Notes: generated by a model from the sequence alone, not told the origin. Positions 23,147 through 36,957 are shown, numbered from the stretch's first letter. The stretch: DNA of 64,000 nt from Kalmusia sp. IMI 367209 (GCA_027946365.1 JAPEUQ010000014.1:930001-994000), one strand, 5' to 3'. Numbers and translations are program-made.

Positions 23147-24175
23147 ATGCCGAAAAGAGGCGTCGCCGCCGTCAAGAAGGCGGCCAGGACAGACAAATAC
23201 AAGTATGTCGACTCCGACAGTGAAGAGGTCTCTCCGCCAAGCTCTGTAGAAAAGGAGGTTGTGCACCGTACGTATTCGTCTTCGAAAGCGAGGAGGTAAC
23301 ATGTTCACTCGCAGCCAGGGCGCCAGCAAACGCAAAACCTCTCTAGCGAGCCGCCGATGGCTCCAGCGCGCCAAGCCTTCCAGAACCATGAACAAAGCGT
23401 TCAACCTACCCATACTGACCTTGAGCGCATATTGTTCGGTGAACCAACAACTGGCCGGAGCCAAGATACGTCCATCCCCTCAGTCGAGCACCACTTTAAT
23501 CTTGTACCCGTTACGACCTCACCCCACAATCCGTCTCCGAAGCGAAACGTCGTCGGCGCAACCCTCCCGCAGCCTCATCAGGACATCCAGGGCCACCCTC
23601 AGAAGCCTGAAAAGCCTGAAAAGCCTGAAAAGCCTGAAAAGCCTGGAAAGCCCGCAAAGTCTCCCTCCGAGGAAGCTCCACGGGACCATCCCACCCAACA
23701 GCTCGCTCACATCCAACCTCCTTCCACCGCGCGTGCGCAGCTCCCTCCCACCCCGCACGACACCGATTCACATCCCACCTCCGAACCCACCACGATGTCC
23801 AACACAAACAACTTCATCCCCTCCAATCAGCACCGCCACATGCGCGCCTGCATGATCTGCTCCATTGTCAAGACGCAGCAGCAGTTCCATTCACACGGTT
23901 GCCCCAACTGCGAAAAGTTCCTCGACATGGCCGGCAACATGGACCTGATCCAGGACTGCACATCGCAGGTCTTCGACGGCCTGATCACTGTCAGCGACAC
24001 CGAGAAGAGCTGGGTTGCACGCTGGCAGCGCCTCGAAGGCTATGTGCCAGGCGTGTATGCGGTGCAGGTCGAGGGTGTGCTGCCCGAGGATGTTATTGCG
24101 AGCGCTGAGGAGGCGGGCGTGCATTATATCCCCAGAGACGGAAGCGTGAACGAGGCGCTCCCGACGGATGCTTGA
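23147..24175 (+). CDS. SPT4: Spt4 transcription elongation factor, possibly with a long N-terminal extension
   Basis: The 126-residue segment from the ATG at 23795 is a normal-sized Spt4. It has the four-cysteine zinc site CMIC...CPNC, the FDGLITVSDTEKSWVARWQRL motif and the PGVYAVQVEG strand. Spt4 partners Spt5 in the DSIF elongation complex. The same frame is open far upstream. An exon from 23147 to 23267 with a consensus GTACGT donor can join at 23319, giving one 325-aa protein with a low-complexity, KPE-repeat-containing extension. Acceptor alternatives at 23314 hit a stop. Whether the extension is translated is uncertain: Spt4 homologues are normally about 110-130 aa, so the short form may be the real product and the upstream exon a separate small gene or leader. 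Confidence 0.85.
23603..23650 (+). repeat. 9-nt tandem repeat encoding Lys-Pro-Glu units
   Basis: Five near-perfect copies of AAGCCTGAA lie in the open frame upstream of Spt4. They encode two tripeptides per repeat pair around Lys-Pro-Glu and look like slippage-generated low complexity. Confidence 0.7.
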
Positions 24176-24615
24176 GCGGAGAGTGGGATGCGTTGTCTAG
24201 AACAGTTTAGAATCGGGGAGTTTGGAGAGGCATGAGCTGGATTCAATACACGGATGTGCGGTCAGTGAAAGGGAAAATACCATGTGGCATCTTCAGCGAC
24301 GGAGTTATGGAAATAGAGCATCACGGCGCTGCTATCACGGAATGTTTTCAATAGGATTGGGTACAATTGAGCATATGGCTTCCTCGCCAGATGCATTTCG
24401 GGTTGGCCCCCAGTATAACAGCACTTGGTATTTGTAAACCGTTGAATCTTTAGGCATCTAAGCCAAACGTGAATTCGGGTATATGCATAACCTCGTGTTG
24501 AAATTCCCCAAAGAACGCCTAGCAATGCTGACAACATCTCACCCCCCTCGGCCACCACCAAGCCCATAAAACTGTACAATCCCCATAGAAGCCCCTCTAT
24601 AGAAACACTTTCTTT
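24176..24615. other. Convergent intergenic region
   Basis: Lies between the SPT4 and MID1 stops. No coding frame worth calling and no RNA gene seen. Confidence 0.5.
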
Positions 24616-26656
24616 CTACATCCAACCCCAAACCACCACCCCCAACATCACTAGCACCATCGCATCCATTCTCACGCTCACGATTACCCCAGCGTTCCGG
24701 TCCTGGTTTAGATCCACCACCGCTCCGGGAAAATTACACGTCAAATTCGTCCCTGTCAGATTTCGCTGCCCATAACTCAGGCTCCGCATTGGCGGATTTG
24801 GACACGCGAAGCCCAGCTGCGCAGGGCAGCTCCTCACGATATCGAAGCACAGGTCCTCGCAGGGCAGCAGCTCTTTATACGGTCCGGGCTTAATCACCTT
24901 GTCGATCTCCGGGTTCCGCGACTGGTTATATGCGAAGCGGTTGCGCATCGTGTCGTTGAACTTGGTCTCCGTCGTGAGGTTATCTGCAGACGGCAGGGTG
25001 CCGTCGGCAAAGGGCGTGTTGATGTTGCGCGGGTGTAGCCAGATGTCTTTAGCGGACCAGTCTTCGCAGCGGGGGATGAGCACAGAGCACAGCCAGGCTT
25101 TGTAGTCGTTTTCGCAGTCCTTGCACGTCCGCGCGAGCGAGTACTGCGCTGTCGATGCCGTGTCGCAGGCTACTTGGGCCAGCGACTTGCGGAAGCTTTT
25201 CATGTAGCCCTTGGCTTGGTTGTCGTAGAAGGCTTTGAGGCCAGTGTCGTTATTTTTAAATTGCGGAGAGGAGGGAACGGCGTAGGCTACCGTGGAGCAT
25301 TCTTCCAGGTCGAAGATAACTTGGCAGGAGTCGCCTGTGGGGGAGCATTGTCAGTTGGGTTCGGGGAGGAAAGGGGAAGGGGAGGGACGTACCGGCTTTT
25401 GTGTGCCATTCGAAGGCCTTGAATACCTGTCCGCCGCCTTTGATGGCGGTGCCGTCTAGCGTCATGTTGGCGCTTCCGTTCACGGCTAAGAAGCCGGTGT
25501 ACTTCATAGATGATTTAAGCCCTTGGACATGGAATTGGCCCTTCGGTAATCCTTGACCGAAATTGGTTGTGACGGACGTTACAACGGACAGATTATTTGT
25601 ATCCCGGAACTGTTCTTGCAAGCCGCAGTACGAGCGTTCTAGTCCTATCATCGGGCTCGGGTCATCACTTGGAAATGCATACATGGTAAAGGGAACCTTC
25701 CCAGCCGCCTGCATATCTTTCCACTTGTCGACCTCTTTAGTATCGTTTGAGCTCGTGAGATTGTGCGTGATGAAGAGCGCAGAGTTATCATCCGTGTCGA
25801 CCATATAGATGAAATTGCTCCCATTGTCATAGTTATGGTAGTAGCCTTCGTCGACGGTAGCAGCGATTTCAAAATGCCAACTTCCGAACCATCCTTGGGT
25901 CAAAGCGGGAGCCGAGACACCAATCAATACGTCTTGGTTAGTCGGAAGCGTGAAATTGACATAGCCGCTATTGAACGTAACATTCCCCACGGCGTTACTT
26001 GCGACAGGCCGTGGACTGGCGCTGCTGGTCGATGTGTAAACCCATAGGGTCAACTGGGGTGGAGGGTCCGTGATGAGCTTGACCGTCGGGGTGGGCTGCC
26101 GGCACGTATTCGCTGATATCCATAGCTGACTTTGCGATTGCCTTTTCCCCACAACATTGTCTTCTGTGTTTTCTTCCAAGAGAATGTCCGCACGTCGGGA
26201 GTCTCCCTCCGAAGTGTTCGCCAATTCAACCGAAGATGTTCCCAGAACAGATCTCTTGCCCTTGCTTTCGAGCTGATTCCTCTTGAACCTGAAAAGTCTA
26301 GTGGTGTTCGGCGCAATGTCCGTCCCTATCATCTGATTATTGTTCAACTCTTTCGGACCGTCCTCCTGCCTCCCAACCAAGCTGCTATCGAAGTAGGCAA
26401 ATTCCGGCGCATACAACGCATCTCCATCATCCTCCTCGGCATTATTTCTCAACTCTAATGGCGGATCGTCCGGCGGCGCGGGCGGTATCGACGCTTCAAA
26501 TTCGCTATGCTGAACGACTTCAGGAGGGACGGGTATCTCGGCAGCGTATGCGAAGTAATTTGGCTGGAAAATTATCCAGAGCACGACAACAAGACATGTC
26601 GTGATCGCGAACGCTAGCAGCCTCGACTGCAGAGGCGTGAGCTTCGGTAGCTGCAT
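24616..26656 (-). CDS. MID1: Mid1, stretch-activated calcium channel subunit
   Basis: Two exons on the minus strand, 26656-25393 and 25334-24616, join at GCC-G|GC to give AGDSCQV and a 660-aa protein. It has a hydrophobic N-terminal helix (residues about 12-31, LLAFAITTCLVVVLWIIF). A long extracellular region with many Asn-X-Ser/Thr sites follows. The Cys-rich C-terminal region (CQVIFDLEEC, CDTA, CKDCENDYKAWLC, CEDLCFDIVRSC) is typical of the Mid1/Ehs1 family. The C-terminal end is hydrophobic (VLVMLGVVVWGWM). Mid1 is the regulatory partner of the Cch1 high-affinity calcium channel in fungal plasma membranes. Assignment rests on the overall pattern and the cysteine region. Confidence 0.88.
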
Positions 26657-27419
26657 GTGTAGGTTCTTGGGGTTGCGAAACGGGGTGATGCGACGCGGGC
26701 GCGCTTCAGCGCCGCTGCGCTTCGTTTACGGTGCGGTCAACGGGCAGTTGGGTATCATGAGTCGTCCAGGAGATTGCGTAAATTTCTAGAGTCTACGCAG
26801 GTGAAGTGGGTAGGCGTTGTGATGTGGTTCCTGGAATCGCGGCAGTGCTGATGCGTCCCGTTCGAGGTCCGCATCCACGCCAAGACGTGGAGATCTGTAA
26901 GACATGGATGTCTCAGCTCGGGACACTTTTGGCATGAATCCCAAAGTCCTACCTCAGACTTCGCCGGTTCGAGGGCCATTGCAAGCTAGATCGTGATTGT
27001 CTCATGTCTCATCGTATCTGTAGGTCATTCGCTCCTTATTGTGTGACATTCGTGGTTGGCCACGTATAGCACCAACACACAGCAAAGCAAAACAGCAAAG
27101 TGCCAGGTAGAGTCCATCCAAGCCGCATCCAAATAGATCTCAGCCGAACACGTCCCTCACCGCATCACCGGCAGACCAACCTTCGCAACGCCGATGCGCC
27201 AGAGCTCGGCGGGGCAACCAGCTGCAGGACCCCACGTGTGTCCATTCCCGCACTTTCCCCCTTCTGGCAAAACAACAACAAGGGTCCGAGCCTGAATTCG
27301 ATCTCCGTCCGATCGCCAATCAGCCTGACACCCCACCACACCGACCGTCTCACGCGTCGTCCAGCATTCAAAACCCCCTGTGCGCTCCAGCTATGTGATG
27401 TAGCGATTCGAACTCCACC
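26657..27419. other. Intergenic region
   Basis: Divergent interval between MID1 and the coiled-coil gene. Overlapping short frames only. A start further upstream for the next gene cannot be excluded in 27.1-27.4 kb. Confidence 0.4.
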
Positions 27420-28644
27420 ATGTCGCCGTACCAGCATCTGTTTTCGACAAACGCCGTCCTTAATGTTTGGAGGAACCTGCGGAATACCCGAGACCAGAAT
27501 GATCTGTTGCTCTCCTTCCACGTTCATCCTGACGATGTGCGAGCTACGAGAGATCCGAGATATGGGAAGGGAGGGGCCGTGGAAACGACAAGCGATGAGT
27601 CGGGGCGCAAAAACACGGTGGTAGATGGCAGAGGCGCAGTGGATGGGAAGAGCATAGGCTTTGTGGTCCCATGGCGGAGTATGCAAGCGCAGAAAAAGGA
27701 ACTGCGAGAGAAAGAGAAAGAGTTGGCAGATGCGCTAGTCGTTCTGGCTGGAGAGGTATCCTTTGCGGGTAGGTACATGCCAGTCTTTAAGTGCTGTCAA
27801 GCGTGCTAAGGGAGCGTGGTCGCTCCGGCGTATATTCTGGCTGTCAACACCGATATGAACCCAGCACCTCAGGAAGTAATACCACAAGAGAGACAAGCCG
27901 CTAATAGCTAACAGATCTCCCACCCGCTCTCCAATCCTCCCTCACCCAAAACCCCCTCATCCAAGTCCGCCATCTCGCTGCCGGCCTCTCCCGCCAAATG
28001 TCGCGTGTCGAAATCCAAATGGCCGACAACGCCCCCTTCGCCTCAGGAAAAAACCTCTATACCGGCGGCGAAATTATCCGCAAGTACCTCCCAGACATCG
28101 AGACCCTCTTCCAGCAACGCCCCATACCTCAGCGCATGATCTTCGAATTACTCATGGAACTCAAAGATCTTGTGTATGCGGGAATGCTCGGTTGTGAGAA
28201 GGAGGTCATCGAGTGGGAACTGAACAATTTTTCATCATTTGAGGATCTAGACGAGTGCATAGTAAAGGCGATCACGCCTGTTGCGTCGGAAGTACCAAGG
28301 CCGGCGTCGGAAAACGGGACGAGGAGACTCCTCAGGCGAAAACTCTCTAGTCTTCAATCGTCCAGTTCAAGACCCTGGCTCCACGACGACGAAGAGATCC
28401 TCTACTATCTAGAATCCCTCGATACCACCGCGTCGGCCATGACACACCTCAGCATTCCCATCACGGACTTCGTCGCCAAATCTACGATTACGCTACGGCG
28501 CACACTTCCCCGACAAGTCCTCAACGATTTTAGTCTGCAAAAGAGAAAGCGGACCGGCCGGTGTGCAGAGTACGCGCGCTGTATGAAATGGGCAGGTACG
28601 AGCTGGAGACAAGGAGGCGGCTGCAGAAGGAGATGCAAGAATGA
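27420..28644 (+). CDS. Hypothetical coiled-coil protein
   Basis: Family not recognised. Favoured exons are 27420-27768, 27915-28471 and 28534-28644 (338 aa). The first junction is well supported: GTAGGT donor, CTAACAG acceptor, joining EVSFA-D-LPPALQSSL. The second uses a weak GTCGCC donor but a strong GATTTTAG acceptor and switches to a frame reading SAKEKADRPV...RALYEMGRYELETRRRL before a stop at 28642. Without it the frame runs to 28774 with less protein-like sequence. A charged coiled coil (QAQKKELREKEKELADAL) precedes a helical region including LYTGGEIIRKYLPDIETLF and IFELLMELKDLVYAGML. The product looks like a soluble helical scaffold or complex subunit, which is inference only. Confidence 0.6.
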
Positions 28645-29109
28645 GGATGAGGACCCAGAAGGACTGCCCAGTTGGCACAGCAGTAGTCGATGGTTCGACG
28701 AGAAAGGGACGTACATGGTTGGCGGAGGAAGAGTCGAGGGAAAGACGTCTGTACCCCGCGTGAGGGAGGTCTGATTGACTGAATTTGAGATCCAGGTCTG
28801 GTTTGCAGTATACGGCGTTTGGCGAGATGATACCCAGGATTTACGACGATTTATTTCTTTTGTAAACGCTTCTGCACAGTTACCAGATTTAGATGGGTGG
28901 CATTGACGTCCGTTGGATACTACGTGATCACAAGGTTGGATACACAGCAGCATAAGTCGTAGATTTAACACCCGTTATGTCATCATCGTATCTCTTGTTC
29001 CATTCCTCGTTATAGCTCACAGTGGTATCTCGTCCCGTCCCGTCCCGCTGTCCAAGCCCATCCCTACAGCTTCGAAGGTATCGCAGCACCCAAGTCAAAC
29101 TTAGCCTCT
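28645..29109. other. Convergent intergenic region
   Basis: Lies between two convergent genes. A short GTCCC-type repeat near 29030-29045 is the only notable pattern. Confidence 0.45.
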
Positions 29110-30781
<1,672 letters not shown>

Positions 30782-32893
30782 GTCGACGCGATTGATTGAA
30801 TTGTTCTTAGATGTGTTGTTAGAAACGTGAAGCTGGGAACTTGGACCCTGGGAATGCTCGTAGTAGTATACTTTGGCCGACCCACGCTACAGCAGCTCAA
30901 TGGCGCCAAATATTGTGCAAAAAGCCCGTCGTATCACGTCATACAATGATCTACGTGTCTCGCCTTTCTTTTTCCTGCTCGTATTATCGAAGGCTCGAGC
31001 AAAAGTTGGCGGCTCTCGTCTCTTATATACCCCTCCGGCAGGATCCCACGACCACGATATCGGCACCGAGCTCACCATGCTGATCCATCGGCTGATGGAA
31101 GCCCGAGCTGACTGGCTCTGGACCTCTGATTGTTTTGTCTGTGCAGGAAGCGTGTAGTTTTAGACTATCCGGTTTCGCTCGTAGAGCGCGTTCGCGCGTC
31201 GAGCACGCCATAGCTCGGTGGCCAGCTACCCCGCCGCTTGCCCCGCCGTGGGGTGCCACAGTAATTCGAGTGACATGATACGCGGAGAGGGGCGCTCGAT
31301 GGAGGGACGTTGATTCTCGAGTCGATTCAAGGTGACAATCGAGTTCGGAGAGTGACAGTCGAAGTGTGTCTACGTGTCTAGATGGAAACGCCAGTCGACG
31401 TTGTGGAAGCTCGTGCCTAAGCTATGGTCAATATAGCTCCAGTGAGCAACACATCCCGAATCATTCAACATATGCACTCGTGTTAGACGAACAGCTTTAT
31501 TGTTTTTTTTTTTTTACCTATCTTGGGCTTTTCGACAAAGATGATGATGAACAGTCACAGAGCGAAAATGGCTGCATGCCTTCGACACCATGTTGCAAGT
31601 AGGATGAACCATCAGATGGCACCACCCATCAAATGAAAAGAGGAGCAATAAGACTTAGCTTATTTTTTCATTCAGCGATATTCTACTATATAGCATCTCC
31701 GATTCCTATCATATATGCATCTTTATGTTGTGTCTACGCCCTACACTATACATACCGTATATGCCTCTTCACCCATCCAACCATTCCAACCAACCAATGC
31801 AATACCCAAGCATCAGCACAAGCATCAGCACCTACGCACACCTACCCCAAAAGAGCGAGCCGACATCTCGAAATCACCATCCAGCAATCACCATCCAGCA
31901 ATCCCCATGCCCCCACCCCTCCCCTCCTACCAAGACCCCAATTCAAAACCCCATCCTACCCAACCCATCGAGGCCGCCTGCAAGACCATGCCACGAAGCA
32001 TACCCAAGAAAAGGGAAAAGGGAAAACCTCCTATCCTACCTCGCGCAGACTCGCCCCCAATCCCCGCACGCAAACCCACACACCCGGTAAATCAATACTT
32101 GTCCCCGTGGCGCAGCACAGCACAAGCACGCACGCACGCACGCCCGCACGCACGCCCGCACGCCAACGGCCCGCCCATCTCATCCCGGGAACTCAAAAAT
32201 AACGGTTTTTCATTCTTCCTATTTTCGTAGCTACCCCGTCCCCACCAACGCGCGCCTGCATGTTTCACATCCCCGTTCCGCGTATCTCCCCCCGAACCGA
32301 ACCGCACATGAAGAGGGTCTCCTCAGCGAACCCTCGAAACAGCAACGATGCACGTGCGGACGAGCCGTCCCGTCACGCACACATGCTGGGACTGGGCTGG
32401 ACTGGGCTGAGCTGAGCTGGAATGGGCTGGGTCGCGTGCAAGCCGTCACAGGAGCGCGACGTTCGAGTTGGTCACGTCGAGGTCCCATGTCTCAGGTGTG
32501 CGGGCCAATCTGGGGGGAGGCGCGTATTTTTGTCGATCGGAGATATGCCTCCGTGCCGTGTGTAGAAGGGCGATGCAGCCAGTCTGTCTGGGAGGGGGGG
32601 TTAGCTGAGGAGCGGGCGAGGAGCAGGGTGAGAGAGAGAAAAAATGTCCGGGAATAAGACTTCTTGGTCCCCCCTTGGGCAGGAGTTTGCGGATTGAGGA
32701 TGGAAGTGCGTGATTGGGAGACGTGTGGGACTACGCTGTGGGATGGGTGCATGGTATGTAAAATAGGGTTGTATATTGATTGAATGTCTCTATAGTTTGC
32801 GATTATTATTATTTTGCATCTAGTGCTCCTGTTTTTTTTTAGGAGTGTAGAGAAGGTAAGCTGCTACGTTCAACTTCTTTCGGCACAAGGCTA
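30782..32893. other. Gene-poor region with low-complexity DNA
   Basis: No supported gene. It holds a T-run at about 31502-31514, a Pro/Ser/Thr-rich frame cluster at 31.7-32.2 kb caused by C-rich DNA, a CACG/CCCG microsatellite and a GGGCTG-type minisatellite at about 32385-32430. Confidence 0.45.
32126..32163 (+). repeat. CACG/CCCG tetranucleotide microsatellite
   Basis: Tandem CACG units interrupted by CCCG variants within gene-free DNA. Confidence 0.8.
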
Positions 32894-33928
32894 CTACTCC
32901 TCTGGGTACTGCGCACCGCTCTCCAAAAGCAGCTTCACAACCTCCTTGTGGCCTGCAGATGAAGCCAACTGAAGCGCATTGCCAAAGTATCCACCCTGTT
33001 TATTAACCTCGGCGCCCTTTTCAAGCAGCAGTCTCACAATCGCTGCGTGGCCGCCATGTGAAGCCGCCTGGAGTGCATTGCCGTAGTATGCATCGTGAGC
33101 GTTGATATCGGCGCCCCTTGCAAGCAGGACCTTCACAATGCCCTCGTGGCCTTCGGCTGAAGCCGCATAGAGCGCGTTGATGTAGAACAGACTCTGTATG
33201 TTGACATCTGCGCCTCTGTCAAGCAGCAGCTTGACGACGGCTTCGTGCCCGTGGTGCGAAGCCGCTTGGATCGAGCTGCCGTACTGTCTGGCAACCGCGT
33301 TGATCTCGGCGCCCCGGTCGAGCAGCAGCTTCACGATTGCCTCGTGGCCCCCATCTGCAGCGGCATGCAGCGCGGTGCCAGCGTTGCCAGGGTTCGCGTT
33401 GACTTGGGCGCCCTGGTCGAGCAGCAGCTGTACAGTCGCCTCGCTGCCTCCGAATGACGCGGCCCGGAGCGCGTTACCGTAGTATCCATTTTCTCCCTCG
33501 ATGTCAGCGCCGTGCTCGAGCAGCAGCTTTACGAGCGCCGTGTCGCCGTTTTTCGAAGCCGCTTGGAGGGCATTGCCGTAGTATGCACCACGTGTCTTGA
33601 CTTTGGCGCCCCTGTCGAGCAGCAGCTGGACGATGCCCTGATGTCTGTTCTTTGTTGCTAAGGTTAGTGGATCCGGGTAGCCGCGATTCACGGTTTGTGG
33701 GTCGGCTCCTTCTTCAAGCAGCTTTTCGGCCGCTGTCTGCTGTCCGTGCTGGGCGGCCCATAGGATTCCTGAACTTCCGGATCGTTGCACGTTGTGGCGG
33801 TAGAGGTAGGTGTTTAGGAGGTTGTAAAGGCGACGGTTTGCTTGTGCGAAGGCGTTGATGTCTGCGCCTGATTCTAGGGCGTCTGATATGTTGAGGAGCA
33901 GCTCATTCGATAGATGGAGCAATGGCAT
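32894..33928 (-). CDS. Ankyrin-repeat protein with F-box-like N-terminus
   Basis: Single exon of 344 aa from the ATG at 33928. An in-frame ATG 39 nt earlier is less likely because the conserved start MPLLHLSNELLLNISDAL matches fungal ankyrin proteins. That segment and the following ANRRLYNLLNTYLYRHNV resemble a degenerate F-box. About eight to nine ankyrin repeats follow, with the usual hallmarks such as GNALQAAS..G...IV.LLL..GA.(V/I)N. The repeats are very alike at DNA level, suggesting recent expansion or gene conversion. Such proteins form large variable families in filamentous fungi and can be substrate adaptors. The binding partner is unknown. Confidence 0.85.
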   Translation of the reverse strand: MPLLHLSNELLLNISDALESGADINAFAQANRRLYNLLNTYLYRHNVQRSGSSGILWAAQHGQQTAAEKLLEEGADPQTVNRGYPDPLTLATKNRHQGIVQLLLDRGAKVKTRGAYYGNALQAASKNGDTALVKLLLEHGADIEGENGYYGNALRAASFGGSEATVQLLLDQGAQVNANPGNAGTALHAAADGGHEAIVKLLLDRGAEINAVARQYGSSIQAASHHGHEAVVKLLLDRGADVNIQSLFYINALYAASAEGHEGIVKVLLARGADINAHDAYYGNALQAASHGGHAAIVRLLLEKGAEVNKQGGYFGNALQLASSAGHKEVVKLLLESGAQYPEE

Positions 33929-35130
33929 TGCTGGTAGAAAACAGTTCGCAGGCGTCGTTAAGCACACATGAATGAAGGAACGGGTCAGAGTTGGAACGCA
34001 GAGATAACTTTTACTACTGCCTGGAGGCTTTATTGTAAATCTGGAAGAGTATACTACTAAGCTTAGCGTTGGTATGTTGGGCCATGATCTGTATATATTG
34101 GTGTTAAACTACGGAAAGGTATACCTAGGTGGATATATGGACTCAATGCAGGCAGACAAAGTCCCTCCTGCTATTTTACTAAGTTGCGTGCGACAACTAG
34201 TTCAATAAAGGCTTTTGTTTGTATACAAAAGATAGAGAGACCGAGTTCGGCTGACGTGGGGTGTTACATTGGAGAGAGTGCTGTGCCTCTGTTGGTTTAC
34301 ATCACACTTATGTCCGCTACACGAAGGCGCTATTCCTATTGTGGCTTGGTAGAAGGATTTAATTCTTGTGTAGAGAGACGTCCTCCGCGCCCCATTCAAA
34401 CTTTCCGCGAGAGCATGTTCACATTTTCTCATGTGCAAGAACAAAAAGTAACTGTGTAGACCTTCCATTGTTCTCATCATATCTAACCAACTAGCAAGCA
34501 ACCAAAAAACCCGCCTCCGTCGAACGTATTCACCAATCGTATTCCATCAACACTCCAATCCTAACTCGATAACATTCAGTCCCCGTGTATGCGTCCACCG
34601 TCGGTGTATCCTCCAGCAAATTGCCCTCACTTGTCCTTCTGGGTAGTCTGATCAAATAAGCCATGTAGATCGACGCAACCGCCTGCAAACAGAGTAGATC
34701 CTCCAAACGAAATAGAAACTAAGGGATATAGCAAACAGAAGGAGATAACTTAGATTGGGCAGGGAGCCCGAGAATATAGCAGCCAAAAGAGTAGAGTGCC
34801 GTCGGGCAGTGCGCCTGTCCGTGCGCCTGAGGTATTGCGTGCGAGAACCTAGTCTCGTCCCTCATCCATGAGCTTACAAAGTACAAAAACAACCAGAAAG
34901 AAAATAGGCGGTGTATTCGCTAAGGAGTGTGTTCTTTTTCCTCGACATGGAAGAAAATGTTGCAAAGAGTAATGGAGAGTCGCGCAAGTAAGAAAAAACA
35001 ACAATAAGGAAATTTCGCTGGGTCGCGCATTCATGATGGGGGGGTGGTATCAGGATATCGATGACATCAGAACGTCGTGATTGAACGCCAAGCCAGAGCA
35101 AACAGCGTAAGGCATCACAAGTCCAAACAT
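33929..35130. other. Intergenic region
   Basis: No supported gene. AT-richer than its surroundings near 34.0-34.2 kb. Short frames on both strands look random. Confidence 0.5.
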
Positions 35131-36957
35131 CTAGACGCCGAGTTCAGGCACTCGACGTGAGCGGTGGCTGCCGTCCGCACGGCGGTAGCTCATAGCGGCA
35201 CGATCCATCGGCTCTTCCATGTCTGGGGAAACAGGATCGTAGACGCCATCGTGAGGGTACATGCCAGGGTCAGGACGAGCACCTTGTTGAAGCCGTTCCG
35301 TCATGTGCCGGGTGTCAAAGCTGCTCGAGTAGGATCGTTTCTGACCAATGGAGTGTTGCGGTTGGGCCTGAGGTTGCGTAACATATTTAGCACGGGAGTC
35401 GAGGTAGTTTTGGTGCGGGGCAATCTCCGAGGTGGCAGACATGGGCGCAGACAGCGTATTAGGCGGCGACTGGTAAGACGGGGACACAGGTTCCAGTTTC
35501 TCAGGAGCGACGTTTGCCAAGACAGTTCTCAGAGGTGCGAGGGCGTGACCGTTAGACATGTGCGAGGAGACAGGCGTGGATACCGGGGCGATATGATTAG
35601 GACTCTGGAGGGGCTGGACCGGTTGACTCATTGATTGAGATCTTCCGTAATCCATGGAATTGTAGGGAGGCATCATTTGGCTTGGGCCCGGGTATGGCTG
35701 GGTGGTCTGCGCAACAGAGGAGCGGCGGTAGTCGGGAGCAGGTTGAGCGTATTCCACGGCGGGTTCCTGGCGCACTGGAGCAGGTGGTTCATAGTGAGGC
35801 TGCTGGTAGCTCTGGTTATTCATGTAGCCGTACGACTGACCCATGTGCATGTTGGACTGGCTCTGGTAGTTGTGAGCAGGTGGGTGGCTCTGGTGGGGCT
35901 GGTGAGAGTAAGGCGTCTGGGGCGGCTGCATGAGAGGAGCTGCTGGCTGGGGCGTCGCGAAGTGGCTCTGGTACTGGGGCTGACCGGCGTTGTACTGGGG
36001 AACCTGGGGGTAGGTCGCGCTCTGGGGTGGCGGCATTTGCTGGTAGCTGTTGCTCGGCTGGTAGGGCTGTTGCATCTCTTCCATGCTCTGGCGGCGAGGT
36101 GGGGCAAACGAACCGTTGCTGGCATTCGAGACGGAGCGAGGGCGATTGTCCGCATCCAGCGCCGGATTGGGCGTGGGCATACCCTGCTGAGGCGTATACG
36201 TATCCGGGGTAGCGGTGCGTCTACCACCTTCATATCCAGCGTCCTCATCGAAGTCGTCCCAGTCCTTGTTGGACTTGTTCTCGCGGCGCCTCATGCGGAC
36301 GTCACGTCGGATGCGGACACGGCAGCCTTGCTCGGCGACCATGCGGCTCAAGGCAGTGCTCTCGGACAATCCAGGGAACTTCTTGGCAGAGAAGACAATG
36401 AAGGGAGCCGACTTGACCTCAAGACGGTGCGAGACGTGGGCATCCACGCCTGCCTGCGGGTGGGCATTGACGGCAGACCGGTCCTCGGGATCCATGTCCT
36501 TGGGTTCCTTGAGCTCTTCGTACAGGGCAAAGCTCAAGCGGTATTTTCCCTCGTGGCGGACGGACAGGTCGGGGAAGATGAAGTAGCCTGCGGGGCTGGG
36601 ACGATCTAGGTAGGCCATGCCAGCGACAGGCGTGCCCGTGAGGACCGGGAAGCTTGGCGTGGCGGCGGGAGCGCGTCCGGGTGCAATGGTACGCGCGTTC
36701 TCCAGCGTCGCGAACAGGAAGAAGTTGGCATTGTAGGCAAAGGTGATGTCCTGCTCGCCCTCGAAGACGCGCAGCTCGACGATTGGGGGCGGGTCGACCG
36801 GACGGCGGTCGGCGCTGGACTTTGCACCGCTGCCACAGGCGCGGGCACGCTCTGGCTGCTGGATGACCTGCAGCGAGTAGCGGATCGAGCGGCCATCCTT
36901 GGTTGTGCGGACGGCGGAGCTCTTGGTCTCGTTGGTGACGGCAATGAGGGAAGCCAT
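35131..36957 (-). CDS. veA: Velvet-complex protein VeA
   Basis: A single 608-codon frame on the minus strand. Residues about 25-230 form the velvet domain, with [66 protein letters not shown] and [21 protein letters not shown] basic stretch ([20 protein letters not shown]) follows and may be part of a nuclear localisation signal. The C-terminal half is disordered and rich in Gln, Pro, Tyr and Ser, ending [10 protein letters not shown]. VeA links light to sexual/asexual development and secondary metabolism through the VelB-VeA-LaeA complex. Some veA genes carry an intron near the start. None is needed here. The gene-free 3.2 kb upstream fits a regulatory gene with a long leader or promoter. 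Confidence 0.96.
   Translation of the reverse strand: MASLIAVTNETKSSAVRTTKDGRSIRYSLQVIQQPERARACGSGAKSSADRRPVDPPPIVELRVFEGEQDITFAYNANFFLFATLENARTIAPGRAPAATPSFPVLTGTPVAGMAYLDRPSPAGYFIFPDLSVRHEGKYRLSFALYEELKEPKDMDPEDRSAVNAHPQAGVDAHVSHRLEVKSAPFIVFSAKKFPGLSESTALSRMVAEQGCRVRIRRDVRMRRRENKSNKDWDDFDEDAGYEGGRRTATPDTYTPQQGMPTPNPALDADNRPRSVSNASNGSFAPPRRQSMEEMQQPYQPSNSYQQMPPPQSATYPQVPQYNAGQPQYQSHFATPQPAAPLMQPPQTPYSHQPHQSHPPAHNYQSQSNMHMGQSYGYMNNQSYQQPHYEPPAPVRQEPAVEYAQPAPDYRRSSVAQTTQPYPGPSQMMPPYNSMDYGRSQSMSQPVQPLQSPNHIAPVSTPVSSHMSNGHALAPLRTVLANVAPEKLEPVSPSYQSPPNTLSAPMSATSEIAPHQNYLDSRAKYVTQPQAQPQHSIGQKRSYSSSFDTRHMTERLQQGARPDPGMYPHDGVYDPVSPDMEEPMDRAAMSYRRADGSHRSRRVPELGV

Noticed and set aside
23603..23650. 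Possible CRISPR-like or regulatory direct repeats
   Set aside because: The units are 9 nt with no spacers and lie in frame in the SPT4 upstream open frame; simple slippage repeat.
31633..32230. Overlapping 120-190 codon plus-strand frames
   Set aside because: C-rich low-complexity DNA gives Pro/Ser/Thr-rich text in all phases; includes the CACG microsatellite.
35635..36609. 324-codon plus-strand frame opposite veA
   Set aside because: Antisense shadow of the Gln/Pro-rich and velvet coding sequence.
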